Of a stretch of DNA of 64,000 nt, positions 20,355-28,850 are shown in pieces. The stretch is from Aminobacter carboxidus (lineage in GTDB: Bacteria; Pseudomonadota; Alphaproteobacteria; Rhizobiales; Rhizobiaceae): assembly GCF_014863355.1 (NCBI RefSeq), contig NZ_JACZEP010000003.1, positions 310,001 to 374,000 of the forward strand, in the 5' to 3' direction. How positions within the stretch are numbered: position 1 is the first letter of the stretch; each line of letters starts with the position of its first letter. The position numbers were made by a program, and so were the translations under genes. The notes under the pieces were generated by a model. The model did no database searches. It saw only the letters and a program-made list of their open reading frames with translations, and was not told where the DNA came from.

Positions 20355-22678
20355 GCCTTGCCTGTGGGCGTTGCCGCCGCGGCGCGGGCGAGGTTGTTCA
20401 CATATTGGGCGCGGGCCGAATGGTACTGTTTCGGCCAGGCCTGCTCGGCATAGCCGATCTTCGCTGCCTCATGCATCACGAAGGACGGGTCGGCGAGGTG
20501 CGGCCGGGCGACGGCGCAGAGGTCGGCTCGGCCGGCGGCGATGATCGAATTGGCGTGGTCGGCTTCCGAGATCGCACCCACCGCTATCGTCGGCACCTGG
20601 ATCTCGTTGCGGATCTTGTCGGAGAAAGGCGTCTGGAACAGGCGGCCATAGACCGGCTGCTCTTCCTTCACTACCTGGCCCGACGAACAGTCGATCATGT
20701 CGGCGCCGGCATCCTTGAACATTTTGGCGAAGATCGCGGCGTCTTCCGGCGTGTTGCCGCCTTCGTACCAGTCATGGGTGGAAAGGCGCACCGAGATCGG
20801 CTTGTCCTCGGGCCAGACGGCGCGAATGGCGCGGAACACTTCGAGCGGATAACGGGCACGGTTCTCGTGGCTGCCGCCATATTCGTCGTCGCGCAGGTTG
20901 GTCAGCGGCGACAGGAAGGACGACAGCAGGTAGCCGTGGGCGGCGTGTAGTTCGAGGATATCGAAGCCGAGGTCGCGGGCGCGTTCCGTGGCGCTGACGA
21001 AGTCAGCCAGCACGCGGTCCATGTCCTCGCGTGTCATGGCGCGCGGCATGTCCGAATGCTTGAGATAGGGCAGGGCCGACGCCGAGATCAGCGGCCAACC
21101 GCCTTCGACGACGGGTTGGTCGATGCCTTCCCAGGCAAGCTTGGTCGCGCCCTTGCGGCCGGCATGGCCGATCTGGATGCCGATCTTGGCCTGGGTCTGG
21201 TTATGGACGAAGTCGACCATGCGCTTGAAGGCTTGCGCCTGCTCGTCGTTCCACAAGCCGAGGCAGCCAGGGGTGATGCGTGCGTCGGGCGACACGCAGG
21301 TCATTTCGGGAAAGACGAGTGCCGCGCCACCCATGGCGCGGGCGCCGATATGGACGAGGTGGAAATCGTCGGGCAGGCCGTCGGTCGCCGAATACATCGC
21401 CATCGGCGACATGACGATGCGGTTCTTCAGCGTCAGGCCGCGGATCGAGAATGGCGTGAACATCGGCGGTGGTACCGAGCCGTTTGGCGCAGGGCTGACG
21501 CCGGCACGTTCGGCGAACCAGCGCTCGAAACCCTCGAGCCAGTCCTTGTCGCGCAGGCGCAAGTTCTCGTGGCTGATGCGCTGCGAGCGCGTCAGCATCG
21601 AATACATGAACTGCTCGGGTTCGAGCGTGTCGGCGTAACGCGTGCCCACCACTTCGAACCACTCCATGGCGTTGCGCGCGGCATTCTGGATGCGGGCGAC
21701 GTCGACGCGGCGCACGTCCTCGTAGGCCGAAAGCACCGCCGGAATGCTGGCCTTGTCGTGGCCGATGAGGTCGAACTGGCGGGTCAGCTCGATGGCGTCG
21801 TCGATGGCGAGCTTGGTGCCCGAGCCGATGGCGAAGTGCGCGGTATGGGCGCTGTCGCCCATCAACACGACGTGGCTTTGGCCATTGAAATGGCTCCACT
21901 TGTCGCAGATCAGGCGCCCGAAATTCAGCCAGGCCGAGCCGCGCAGATGGCGCGCGTTGGTCATCAGCTTGTGGCCTTCGAGCGTGCCGGCAAACAGCTT
22001 CTCGCAGAAGTCGATGGACTGGTCCTGGTCCATTTCGTCGATGCCGTGCGCCTTGAACACCTCGTCTGTCGTTTCGACGATGAAGGTCGAGGTGTTGTCG
22101 TCGAACCGGTAGATATGCGCCTGGAACCAGCCGTGCTCGGTGCGCTGGAAATCGAAGGTGAAGGCATCGAAGCGCTTGTCGGTGCCGAGCCAGATGTAGC
22201 GGTTGGGCCGCATCACCATGTCAGGCTTGAAGATGTCGGCATATTTGTGCCGGATGCGCGAGTTGACGCCGTCCGCGGAGATGATCAGGTCGGCGTCCGG
22301 GAAATCCTGGTCGCCCTGCACGTCGGTCTCAAACACCAGCTCGACGCCAAGCTCGAGGCAGCGTTCCTGCAGGATGTTCAGCATCTTCTTGCGGCCGATA
22401 CCGACGAAGCCGTGGCCGGAGGTGCGGATCTTGCGGCCCTTGAACACCAGTTCGATGTCGTCCCAATGGTTGAAGGCGACTTCGATGGTTTCGGCCGTCT
22501 GCGGATCCCACTGGCGCATCGACTGCATGGTGGCGTCGGAGAAGACCACGCCCCAGCCGAAGGTGTCGAAGGGACGGTTACGCTCGACGACGGTGACCTG
22601 ATGCCCGGGGTGCTGCTTCTTCATCAGTAGTGCGAAATAGAGACCGGCCGGTCCGCCACCGATACAGACAATGCGCAT
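20351..22678 (-). CDS. Two-domain aromatic acyl-CoA monooxygenase/reductase, probably 2-aminobenzoyl-CoA type
   Basis: 775 residues in two flavoprotein halves. Residues 1-~390 are a PHBH-type FAD monooxygenase ([50 protein letters not shown]). Residues ~400-775 are an Old-Yellow-Enzyme-like TIM barrel ([52 protein letters not shown]). This fusion is known as 2-aminobenzoyl-CoA monooxygenase/reductase in Azoarcus evansii, and close relatives are named salicylyl-CoA 5-hydroxylase. The kynurenine genes, CoA ligase and RidA nearby favour the aminobenzoyl-CoA role: hydroxylation and reduction of the ring to 2-amino-5-oxocyclohex-1-ene-1-carbonyl-CoA. It is the first gene of an eight-gene operon. 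Confidence 0.92.
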   Translation of the reverse strand: MRIVCIGGGPAGLYFALLMKKQHPGHQVTVVERNRPFDTFGWGVVFSDATMQSMRQWDPQTAETIEVAFNHWDDIELVFKGRKIRTSGHGFVGIGRKKMLNILQERCLELGVELVFETDVQGDQDFPDADLIISADGVNSRIRHKYADIFKPDMVMRPNRYIWLGTDKRFDAFTFDFQRTEHGWFQAHIYRFDDNTSTFIVETTDEVFKAHGIDEMDQDQSIDFCEKLFAGTLEGHKLMTNARHLRGSAWLNFGRLICDKWSHFNGQSHVVLMGDSAHTAHFAIGSGTKLAIDDAIELTRQFDLIGHDKASIPAVLSAYEDVRRVDVARIQNAARNAMEWFEVVGTRYADTLEPEQFMYSMLTRSQRISHENLRLRDKDWLEGFERWFAERAGVSPAPNGSVPPPMFTPFSIRGLTLKNRIVMSPMAMYSATDGLPDDFHLVHIGARAMGGAALVFPEMTCVSPDARITPGCLGLWNDEQAQAFKRMVDFVHNQTQAKIGIQIGHAGRKGATKLAWEGIDQPVVEGGWPLISASALPYLKHSDMPRAMTREDMDRVLADFVSATERARDLGFDILELHAAHGYLLSSFLSPLTNLRDDEYGGSHENRARYPLEVFRAIRAVWPEDKPISVRLSTHDWYEGGNTPEDAAIFAKMFKDAGADMIDCSSGQVVKEEQPVYGRLFQTPFSDKIRNEIQVPTIAVGAISEADHANSIIAAGRADLCAVARPHLADPSFVMHEAAKIGYAEQAWPKQYHSARAQYVNNLARAAAATPTGKA

Positions 22679-22765
22679 GCCGTCCTCCTCCTGAAGCCGT
22701 GCGATCAGGTGGACATGCGTGCCCGACCTTGACCGTTGGGGGCACCATGAACGCTTTCAAAAAAA

Positions 22766-22781
22766 ACTTCAAGCTTAAAGT
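22766..22781. promoter_or_regulatory. Putative MarR operator upstream of the monooxygenase operon
   Basis: ACTTCAAGCTTAAAGT is palindromic at 14 of 16 positions and lies 88 bases before the monooxygenase start. Fourteen of its 16 bases recur at 38683-38698 before the CoA ligase, and its core TTCAAGCTT recurs at 25101-25116 before the MarR gene. MarR proteins of aromatic-CoA pathways bind short palindromes of this kind. Confidence 0.6.
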
Positions 22782-22804
22782 TATTTCTGAAATGGGACGA
22801 AGAA

Positions 22805-22837
22805 CCGCCCCGGCCGGCGTGTGCGCGGCCGGGGCGG
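22805..22837 (-). terminator. GC-rich hairpin after the isochorismatase-like gene
   Basis: A perfect 12-bp stem, CCGCCCCGGCCG (22805-22816) and CGGCCGGGGCGG (22826-22837), with a 9-base loop, 21 bases after the isochorismatase-like stop. It probably ends that transcript ahead of the monooxygenase promoter. Confidence 0.65.
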
Positions 22838-22858
22838 AAACAGGGCCCGAGGGTCCTG

Positions 22859-23407
22859 TTATCGCGACAGATAGGTCGCCGTATCCACGAGTTCGCCATA
22901 GCCGAAGGCGATTGCTGCCATGACGGCGTCGTGGACCTGTGCGGCAGGCACGGTCTTGCCGTTGAATTCGAGGTCGCGCGTGGCGCAGGCGTCGTGAATG
23001 ACCGACGTCTTGTAGCCGAAGTCGGCGGCGGCACGCGTGGCGCCTTCGACGCACATGTGGCTCATCGCGCCGACGATGACGAGCTCTTCGATTCCGCCGG
23101 CATCCAGCGTCGCCTTGAGGTCGGTTTCGCGGAACGAATTGACGTAGTTCTTGGTGATGATCTTCTCACCGTCGGCCGGGGTGACAGCGGCATTGATCTC
23201 GATGCCGGCGGTGCCGGGCGCGAAGATCGGCGCGTCCGCCGCCTTCGAGACATGGCGGACGTGGATGACCGCGTCGCCCCGGGCGCGTGCAGCCGCGATG
23301 ACGCGGGCGGCATTTGCCGTCGCCTGCTCGATGCCGACGAGCGGCATCCTGCCACTGGGGAAGTATTCGTTCTGGATGTCGATGGCGATTACCGCGCGCT
23401 TGCTCAT
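22859..23407 (-). CDS. Isochorismatase-like cysteine hydrolase
   Basis: 182 residues with the complete cysteine-hydrolase triad: D10 in VIAIDIQNEY, K86 in IITKNYVNSF and C119 in GAMSHMCVEGATRAAAD. Members hydrolyse amides or enol ethers (nicotinamidase, N-carbamoylsarcosine amidase, isochorismatase, phenazine and hydrazide types). The start was placed at MSKRAVIAID, where the family begins, although the frame stays open upstream. It is divergent from a GlxA-type regulator 105 bases away, a common regulator/enzyme pair. Whether it takes part in tryptophan breakdown is not shown. Confidence 0.88.
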   Translation of the reverse strand: MSKRAVIAIDIQNEYFPSGRMPLVGIEQATANAARVIAAARARGDAVIHVRHVSKAADAPIFAPGTAGIEINAAVTPADGEKIITKNYVNSFRETDLKATLDAGGIEELVIVGAMSHMCVEGATRAAADFGYKTSVIHDACATRDLEFNGKTVPAAQVHDAVMAAIAFGYGELVDTATYLSR

Positions 23408-23438
23408 GTCCCTGATGCCTTTGCTGTTGGGAAGGATG

Positions 23439-23455
23439 TTGCACGAAAGATGCAA
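23439..23455. promoter_or_regulatory. Inverted repeat in divergent promoter
   Basis: TTGCA-N7-TGCAA lies between the isochorismatase-like gene (minus) and the GlxA-type regulator (plus). Its central place suggests an operator for the regulator. AraC-type proteins usually bind direct repeats, so this is uncertain. Confidence 0.35.
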
Positions 23456-23512
23456 TGGATTATGGTGCCGGCCCATTGGCGATATCGACATAACAAGGGG
23501 TGATTTCGACAA

Positions 23513-24487
23513 ATGACGAAGGCCGATCTCATCGAGATAGGGCTGGTGTTCTACCCCGGCGCACAGATGTCGGCGGTGCTCGGCATGACCGATCTGTTCG
23601 AGCTCGCCAACCGCACCGCCGCACGCAAGAGCCAAGGTGCCCCGCCAAAGCAGCTGCGCGCCAGCCACTGGCGCGCGGACCAGCCGGAGCATGCCCCTGT
23701 GCGGGTGTTCGACAGCTATCCGGATGCTTCAGGCGTCCCCGAGGTCTACGTCGTGCCGCCAGCGCTCGGCGATCCGATCTCGCGCGAGGCCATCGCTGCC
23801 CTGGCCGGCTGGCTGCGCGAACGCCACGGCGCCGGCAGCGTGCTGGCTTCGGTCTGCGCCGGCGCATTTGTGCTTGGCGAGACCGGGTTGCTGGCCGGCC
23901 GGGCGGTGACGACGAACTGGGTCTATGACGAGGCATTCCGGTTGCGCTTTCCAAAGGCCAGACTCGACACCGACAGGCTGCTCATCGACGATGGCGACAT
24001 CATCACGGCCGGCAGCCTGATGGCCTGGACCGATCTCGGCCTCCGGCTGGTCGACCGCTTCCTCGGGCCAACCGTGATGATCGAGACGGCCCGGATCCTG
24101 GCGCTCGATCCGCCCGGGCGCGAACAGCGTTACTACAGCGCTTTCGCGCCGCGGCTCAGCCATGGCGATGCGGCCATCCTCAAGGTGCAGCATTGGCTGC
24201 AGGCGGGCGAGGGCAAAGAGCTGAACCTCAATGTGCTGGCATCGTTGGCGGGCCTGGAGGAGCGCACCTTCCTGCGCCGGTTCCAGAAGGCCACCGGGCT
24301 GACGACAACCGAATATGGCCAGCGCCTGCGCGTCGGCAAGGCGCGCGAATTGCTGCAGTTCACCACCCAGTCGGTCGACAAGGTGGCGTGGGAGGTCGGC
24401 TACGGCGATCCCGGGGCCTTTCGCAAGGTCTTTGCCCGCATCGTCGGGCTGACGCCGAGCGACTATCGCGCCCGGTTCCGCGCGTAG
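23513..24487 (+). CDS. GlxA/AraC-family transcriptional regulator with DJ-1/PfpI domain
   Basis: 324 residues. Residues 1-~200 form a class-I amidotransferase-like (DJ-1/PfpI) sensor domain ([40 protein letters not shown], where the cysteine sits at the nucleophile elbow). Residues ~225-322 are two AraC helix-turn-helix motifs ([40 protein letters not shown]). Such regulators often control adjacent catabolic or nitrogen genes. It is divergent from the isochorismatase-like hydrolase, its probable target. No strong ribosome site is visible before the ATG. Confidence 0.92.
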   Translation: MTKADLIEIGLVFYPGAQMSAVLGMTDLFELANRTAARKSQGAPPKQLRASHWRADQPEHAPVRVFDSYPDASGVPEVYVVPPALGDPISREAIAALAGWLRERHGAGSVLASVCAGAFVLGETGLLAGRAVTTNWVYDEAFRLRFPKARLDTDRLLIDDGDIITAGSLMAWTDLGLRLVDRFLGPTVMIETARILALDPPGREQRYYSAFAPRLSHGDAAILKVQHWLQAGEGKELNLNVLASLAGLEERTFLRRFQKATGLTTTEYGQRLRVGKARELLQFTTQSVDKVAWEVGYGDPGAFRKVFARIVGLTPSDYRARFRA

Positions 24488-24496
24488 TCAGCTCGA

Positions 24497-25021
24497 CTAG
24501 GCGCCCTTGGCGAGCGACGCGACGATCGAGCGCTTCAGCTTGCCGAGTTCATCGAGCAGGATCCCACCGTCCTTTGCCGTCAGCGTGCCGAACAGGTCGC
24601 CGATCCAGTCGGCATGGGCTGCCGCCATCTTCTCGAATTCGGCACGGCCGAAGCGGGTCAGCGCGATGATCTGGACGCGGCGGTCGGTGGGAGAAGTGGT
24701 GCGGCTGATGTGGCCGCTCTCGGCCAGGCGCTCGACCAGCACGGTGATGTTGCCAGGTGAAACCATCATGCGCTTGGACACTTCGCCCAGCACCATGCCG
24801 TCCTTCGCCCGCTCCAGCTGTGCCATCAGGTCGAAGCGGGGCAGGGTGGAATCGAACTCTTCGCGCAGGCGCCGTCGCACTTCGGTTTCGACCAGTGTCG
24901 AGCAGGTCAAAAGGCGCAACCACAGGCGCAGCTCGGTGCCGTGATCGGCAGGGGCTTCCAGCACCTTGGTCTCGCCATCCACCCAGCCTTCGGCACCCGC
25001 CGTGTCCTTGCGCTCTTCCAT
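24497..25021 (-). CDS. MarR-family transcriptional regulator
   Basis: 174 residues with the winged helix at about 75-125 (LGEVSKRMMVSPGNITVLVE, then RLAESGHISRTTSPTDRRVQ, including the wing arginines). MarR regulators of aromatic catabolism are commonly released by CoA thioesters (BadR and CouR are known examples). The gene lies between the aminobenzoyl-CoA operon and the kynureninase operon. A copy of the TTCAAGCTT element is 80 bases upstream of its start, so autoregulation and control of the pathway are likely (inference). Confidence 0.9.
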   Translation of the reverse strand: MEERKDTAGAEGWVDGETKVLEAPADHGTELRLWLRLLTCSTLVETEVRRRLREEFDSTLPRFDLMAQLERAKDGMVLGEVSKRMMVSPGNITVLVERLAESGHISRTTSPTDRRVQIIALTRFGRAEFEKMAAAHADWIGDLFGTLTAKDGGILLDELGKLKRSIVASLAKGA

Positions 25022-25100
25022 CTGTGTCAGGGTCTTTCCTCGCCGTGGGCCGGCACGGCGGCCGATCCTCTGAGGCAGTTGTAGTGCCGTTTCGCCCGAT

Positions 25101-25116
25101 AGTACAAGCTTGAAAG
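25101..25116. promoter_or_regulatory. Putative MarR operator upstream of the MarR gene
   Basis: On the minus strand it reads CTTTCAAGCTTGTACT. It shares TTCAAGCTT with the site at 22766-22781 and the TTTCAAGC part with 38683-38698. It lies 80 bases before the MarR start and directly after the PLP dehydratase stop. Confidence 0.5.
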
Positions 25117-25117
25117 G

Positions 25118-26086
25118 TTAAGCTGCGGGAATGTTGCCGGCTAGCACTGCCGAATAGGCCGATGCGTCGATGTTGCCACCCGAGATGACACAGACGACGT
25201 TGCCCTTGGCGAGTTTGCTCGCCAGTGCTGCGGCCACAGAGGCAGCGCCCGCGCCCTCGGCCACGATCTTGGACTTGGCAAACAGCAGTCGCATCGCCTC
25301 GGTGACCTGTTCCAGGCTGACTGACACCGCCCCGTCGATCAGCTCGCGTGCCACCGGCCACAGCTGTGGCACCAGCGACGGGCCGCCGATGCTCTTGATG
25401 AAGGAGGGCCGGGTCTCGATGTCGACGATACGTCCGGCTGCGAGCGCGGCCGTCACGGGTGCTGCGTTCTCGTCCTCGACGGCGAAAACCTTGGCATCGG
25501 GCCGCAGCGCCTTCACCGCGCTGGCGACGCCCGTGGTCATGCTGCCGCCGCCAAAAGGTGTGAGCACCACGTCGACTTCGGGCAGGTCTTCGACAATTTC
25601 CATGCCGATCGAGCCGTTGCCCGAAAGCACCGCCTGATCGGTCACCGGGTTGATCAGCAGTTCCGGAAAATCGGGGCGGTCGGCGCCGATAATGTACTGC
25701 CACCAGGTCTCCATGGAGATGAAGCGGACATCGCCGCCGAGGCGGCGGACGCCTGCTATCTTGGTCTCCGGCGCACCTGAGTACATGTAGGCGGCCATCG
25801 GTACGCCAAGCCTGTTGGCGGCCCAGGCCATGCCGTAGGCCATGTTGCCGGAACTCGTGGTAGCGACCCCTTGGGCGAGCGTTTCGCGCTCGCGCGACAG
25901 CAGTGCGTTCAGCGCCGGGCGCAGCTTGAAGGCTCCGATGGGAGAAAGCGTTTCGAGCTTGAGGAAGATCTGCCGGTCGGGCAGGTCGAGATCGAGGCGG
26001 ACCAGCGGCGTGGGCGGAACATAAGGCGCGATCCGGGCACGAGCGGTGGCGATCTCGTCCAGTGTCGGACGGTATGGGGCGGTCAT
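25118..26086 (-). CDS. PLP-dependent threonine/serine dehydratase-family protein
   Basis: 322 residues of the fold-type II PLP family. SPIGAFKLRPALNALL holds the PLP lysine, SGNMAYGMAWAANRLGV the phosphate/substrate loop, and PFGGGSMTTGVASAVKAL the glycine loop. Without the ACT regulatory domain, it is a catabolic or specialised type: serine, threonine, hydroxyaspartate or ectoine-pathway enzymes all look like this. It overlaps the GntR stop (ATGA), so the regulator and the dehydratase form one unit. How it relates to tryptophan breakdown is not clear. Confidence 0.87.
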   Translation of the reverse strand: MTAPYRPTLDEIATARARIAPYVPPTPLVRLDLDLPDRQIFLKLETLSPIGAFKLRPALNALLSRERETLAQGVATTSSGNMAYGMAWAANRLGVPMAAYMYSGAPETKIAGVRRLGGDVRFISMETWWQYIIGADRPDFPELLINPVTDQAVLSGNGSIGMEIVEDLPEVDVVLTPFGGGSMTTGVASAVKALRPDAKVFAVEDENAAPVTAALAAGRIVDIETRPSFIKSIGGPSLVPQLWPVARELIDGAVSVSLEQVTEAMRLLFAKSKIVAEGAGAASVAAALASKLAKGNVVCVISGGNIDASAYSAVLAGNIPAA

Positions 26087-26862
26087 TCGGCAGCCGATTT
26101 CGATCGCAGGCTGCCGGCACGCGCGGCATGCTTGTTGCCGCTGTAGTCCTCAGTGTGGACATAGACGTGCAGCGTGTAGCCGATGTGGTCGATCATCAGC
26201 GCCTTCGCCTTGTCGAGGTCGCGATCGAGTGCGGCCTCCATGAGCGCTGTGTGCGGTCCGATCGACTGTGCCTCACCGAGTGCGGCCATCGCCTCTTCGT
26301 AGCCTTGCTTCTGGCCTTCGGCTGCTCTGAGCGTTGGCGCCAGACCTAGAAAGCGATGGTGGCGGCGCAACTGGTCGGAGATCGTCGAACGGAAGCGCAA
26401 CAGCCAGTTCGAGGTAGCCGCGCTCAGGAGTGCCGAATGGAACGCTTCGTGCTTTTCGTCCCAATCATCGACGGAGGCGTCGGAAGGGTCCTCGACTGCG
26501 GTCTTGCAGCGCGACAAGCGATAATGCGCTGTCACGACAGCCTCTTCCCAGTCGCTGCCGCCCTTTTCGATGGATTCCAGCAGAAGCGGCAGCTCGACCA
26601 CCATCCTGGCCCGCGCCAAATCTTCCAGCTCCTGGCGCGAAACGGAGGCGACGGTGAAACCGCGATTGGAAATCGCCGTCACCAGCCGTTCGGCCTCCAG
26701 TCGCGATAGAGCCTCGCGCAGTGGGGTCCAGCCGACACCATAGGCGGTGCGCAGCGCGCTCAGCTTCAGCGGCGCGCCCGGCATCAGCCGGGTGGTCAGG
26801 ATATCGCGGCGCAGCAGCCGGTAGGCCGCTTCGGTCTTGGTCGAGTGCTCGTCGTCCTGCAT
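26083..26862 (-). CDS. GntR-family regulator with FCD domain
   Basis: 259 residues. The N-terminal winged helix reads LRRDILTTRLMPGAPLKLSA and LREALSRLEAERLVTAISNR; the rest is a helical FCD ligand domain with histidines in DEKHEAFHSALL (metal or acid binding). The start was set at ATG 26862; the upstream TTG is less likely. It is divergent from the TrpX-type importer and kynureninase genes. Two copies of an ATTATATATAAT-like palindrome lie between them, fitting control of both sides. Confidence 0.9.
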   Translation of the reverse strand: MQDDEHSTKTEAAYRLLRRDILTTRLMPGAPLKLSALRTAYGVGWTPLREALSRLEAERLVTAISNRGFTVASVSRQELEDLARARMVVELPLLLESIEKGGSDWEEAVVTAHYRLSRCKTAVEDPSDASVDDWDEKHEAFHSALLSAATSNWLLRFRSTISDQLRRHHRFLGLAPTLRAAEGQKQGYEEAMAALGEAQSIGPHTALMEAALDRDLDKAKALMIDHIGYTLHVYVHTEDYSGNKHAARAGSLRSKSAAE

Positions 26863-26888
26863 CGCTATCCGTCCCTGTCTTCGCAAAA

Positions 26889-26929
26889 ATTATATATCAT
26901 GGGAGCTGATGGCAAGAATTATATATAAT
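26889..26929. promoter_or_regulatory. Paired AT-rich palindromes, putative GntR operators
   Basis: ATTATATATAAT (26918-26929) is a perfect 12-bp palindrome, and ATTATATATCAT (26889-26900) matches it at 11 of 12 bases. Their starts are 29 bases apart. One copy covers the region before the GntR start, the other lies directly before the -35 box of the importer promoter. Two phased copies in a divergent gap fit dimeric GntR binding. Confidence 0.6.
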
Positions 26930-26931
26930 GT

Positions 26932-26960
26932 TTGACAGAGCTCTCCGGACTGCTCATGAT
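26932..26960 (+). promoter_or_regulatory. Sigma-70-type promoter for the TrpX-type importer/kynU operon
   Basis: TTGACA (26932-26937), a 17-base spacer and CATGAT (26955-26960). It lies two bases downstream of the perfect palindrome at 26918-26929, so a bound repressor would block the polymerase. Confidence 0.45.
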
Positions 26961-27013
26961 TGTCCCATGCTGCCGTTCTGGGGAGCGGTGCTTGTCAAAT
27001 CTGGGAGGAATAG

Positions 27014-28000
27014 ATGAGAAATTTGAAGTCCGGTCTGATGTCGGGCCTGGTTCTGGCCGGCGCTCTCGCTGTCAGCCTTGGTGCTGCTGTTGCTGACCCG
27101 ATCAAGATCGGCATTGCCAATTTCGGTGAACATCCGCAGCTCAACGCCGCGGTCGCAGGTTTCAAGAAGGCGCTGGCCGAGAACGGTTATGTCGACGGCA
27201 AGGACGTTGTCTACACCGAGAGCCACACCAATTTCGACGCATCGCTGGTTCCCCAGATGATTGCCAAGCTGCAGGCTGAACAGCCGAAGCTGATTTACAC
27301 CGTCACCACCCCCGTGTCGCAGATCGCCAAGAAGGCGCTCGCCGGCTCGGGCATTTCCATCGTCTTCTCCGCCGTGACCGACCCGGTCGCCGCCAAGCTG
27401 GTGCCGTCGTGGGAAGCCGGCGACGAAGGCATGACGGGTGCTACCGACCTGCAGGACGTCAAGGCGGTGATGGAGTTCACCAAGAAGTTGCTGCCGAACG
27501 CCAAGCGTTTTGGCGTGCCTTACAATCCAGGTGAGGCCAACGACGTCGCCCTGGTCGAAAAGATCAAGGAAGCAGCACCCGCCGCAGGCTTCGAAGTCGT
27601 TGAAGTCGGTATCGACAACGTCAACGACATCCAGCAGCGCATCGCCTCGCTGGCCGGCAAGGTCGACGTGATCTACGGCCCGACCTCGAACCTGATCCAG
27701 CCGGCGATCCCGGCTGTCTCGGCGGCAGCGCGCCAGGCCGGCATCCCGGTCGTCAACGCCGATGACAACGCCGTGCGTGACGGCGTTGTGCCGGCGAGCT
27801 TCGCGGTGAACTACGAGCAGGTCGGCATCAACGCCGGCAAGATCGCCGCTGAGATCCTGAAGGGCAAGGATCCCAAGACCATCGCGCCTTCGCGCCCGGC
27901 CTATGAGGACCATGCTGCGATGATTTCGAAGAAAGCCATGGCGGCATTCGGCATCGAAATCCCGGCTTCGCTGGCTGATTGCGGCTGCATCGTCGAGTAA
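27014..28000 (+). CDS. ABC transporter substrate-binding protein, TrpX-like (PF04392 type)
   Basis: 328 residues with a signal peptide (cut after GAAVA, about residue 26). The mature sequence begins DPIKIGIANFGEHPQLNAAV and contains VTTPVSQIAKKALAGSGI and YGPTSNLIQPAIPAV, characteristic of the ABC_sub_bind family in which TrpX of streptococci is placed. A strong ribosome site (GGGAGGAA, 27002-27009) precedes the ATG. With the ATPase, permease and kynureninase genes that follow, it probably delivers tryptophan, kynurenine or a related compound (inference from context). Confidence 0.88.
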   Translation: MRNLKSGLMSGLVLAGALAVSLGAAVADPIKIGIANFGEHPQLNAAVAGFKKALAENGYVDGKDVVYTESHTNFDASLVPQMIAKLQAEQPKLIYTVTTPVSQIAKKALAGSGISIVFSAVTDPVAAKLVPSWEAGDEGMTGATDLQDVKAVMEFTKKLLPNAKRFGVPYNPGEANDVALVEKIKEAAPAAGFEVVEVGIDNVNDIQQRIASLAGKVDVIYGPTSNLIQPAIPAVSAAARQAGIPVVNADDNAVRDGVVPASFAVNYEQVGINAGKIAAEILKGKDPKTIAPSRPAYEDHAAMISKKAMAAFGIEIPASLADCGCIVE

Positions 28001-28065
28001 TCTTCAGCTTCGTCAAAAACAGGTGGCGGCGTCTATGACGCCGTTGCCTTTTTCGGGAGGGACGG

Positions 28066-28845
28066 ATGCTCGAAATCCGATCTGCACGTAAAGTTTTCTA
28101 CAAGGGCCAAGCCGACGAAAAAGTCGCGCTGGACGGCCTCAGCCTCAAGCTTGCAACAGGCGAGTTCGGCGTCGTCATCGGCTCCAATGGTGCTGGCAAA
28201 AGCAGTATGCTCAATGCCATTTCAGGTGCGCTGGTGCTCGATTCCGGCCAGATCCTCATCAATGGTGACGATGTCACGGACATGCCCGTCCACAAGCGCG
28301 CCATCCGTCTGGCGCGCGTCTTCCAGGATCCGATGAAGGGCACTGCCGCCTCGATGACGGTCGCTGAAAACATGCTGCTGGCCGATCTGCGCAGCAAGAA
28401 GCGCACCTTGCGCCAGGGGCTCAACGCCTCTCGTCTTGCCACCTACAAGGAGCGGCTTGAACTGCTTGGCCTTGGCCTCGAAAATCGCCTCGACACCCGC
28501 GTCGAATTGCTTTCGGGCGGCCAGCGCCAGTCTTTGTCGCTGATCATGGCCGTTGGTGGCTCACCGGACCTGCTCTTGCTCGACGAGCATACCGCAGCGC
28601 TCGATCCGCGCACTGCCGACATCGTCATGAAGGCAACCGTGCGTGCCGTCGAAGCACTGAAGCTCACCACCTTGATGGTGACCCACAACATGCAGCATGC
28701 CGTCGATTTCGGTCACAGCGTCATCATGCTGGACGCGGGCAAGCTTCGGCTCGAAATCTCCGGCGAGGAAAAGGCCAAGGTGACGGTTGTCGACCTGATC
28801 GGTCATTTCTCCGTCAAAACCGACCGCATGTTGCTGGCGAGCTGA
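28066..28845 (+). CDS. ABC transporter ATP-binding protein, TrpZ-like
   Basis: 259 residues. Walker A is GSNGAGKSS, the signature LLSGGQRQSLSLIMAVGGSP, Walker B LLLLDEHTAALDP and the switch MVTHNMQHAV. DEHTAALDP is typical of the ATPases that go with PF04392-type binding proteins. A ribosome site (GGGAGGGACGG) precedes ATG 28066. It energises the importer made with its two neighbours. Confidence 0.9.
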   Translation: MLEIRSARKVFYKGQADEKVALDGLSLKLATGEFGVVIGSNGAGKSSMLNAISGALVLDSGQILINGDDVTDMPVHKRAIRLARVFQDPMKGTAASMTVAENMLLADLRSKKRTLRQGLNASRLATYKERLELLGLGLENRLDTRVELLSGGQRQSLSLIMAVGGSPDLLLLDEHTAALDPRTADIVMKATVRAVEALKLTTLMVTHNMQHAVDFGHSVIMLDAGKLRLEISGEEKAKVTVVDLIGHFSVKTDRMLLAS

Positions 28846-28850
28846 TCATC

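Noticed and set aside
21056-22630. Long reading frame (524 codons) on the plus strand opposite the monooxygenase.
   Set aside because: It is antisense to a clearly conserved protein, has a composition typical of GC-rich shadow frames and no ribosome site.
20351-22678. Naming the monooxygenase salicylyl-CoA 5-hydroxylase.
   Set aside because: The two families are very close. The nearby kynurenine genes, ligase and RidA favour an amino-substituted substrate, so the aminobenzoyl-CoA role was preferred.
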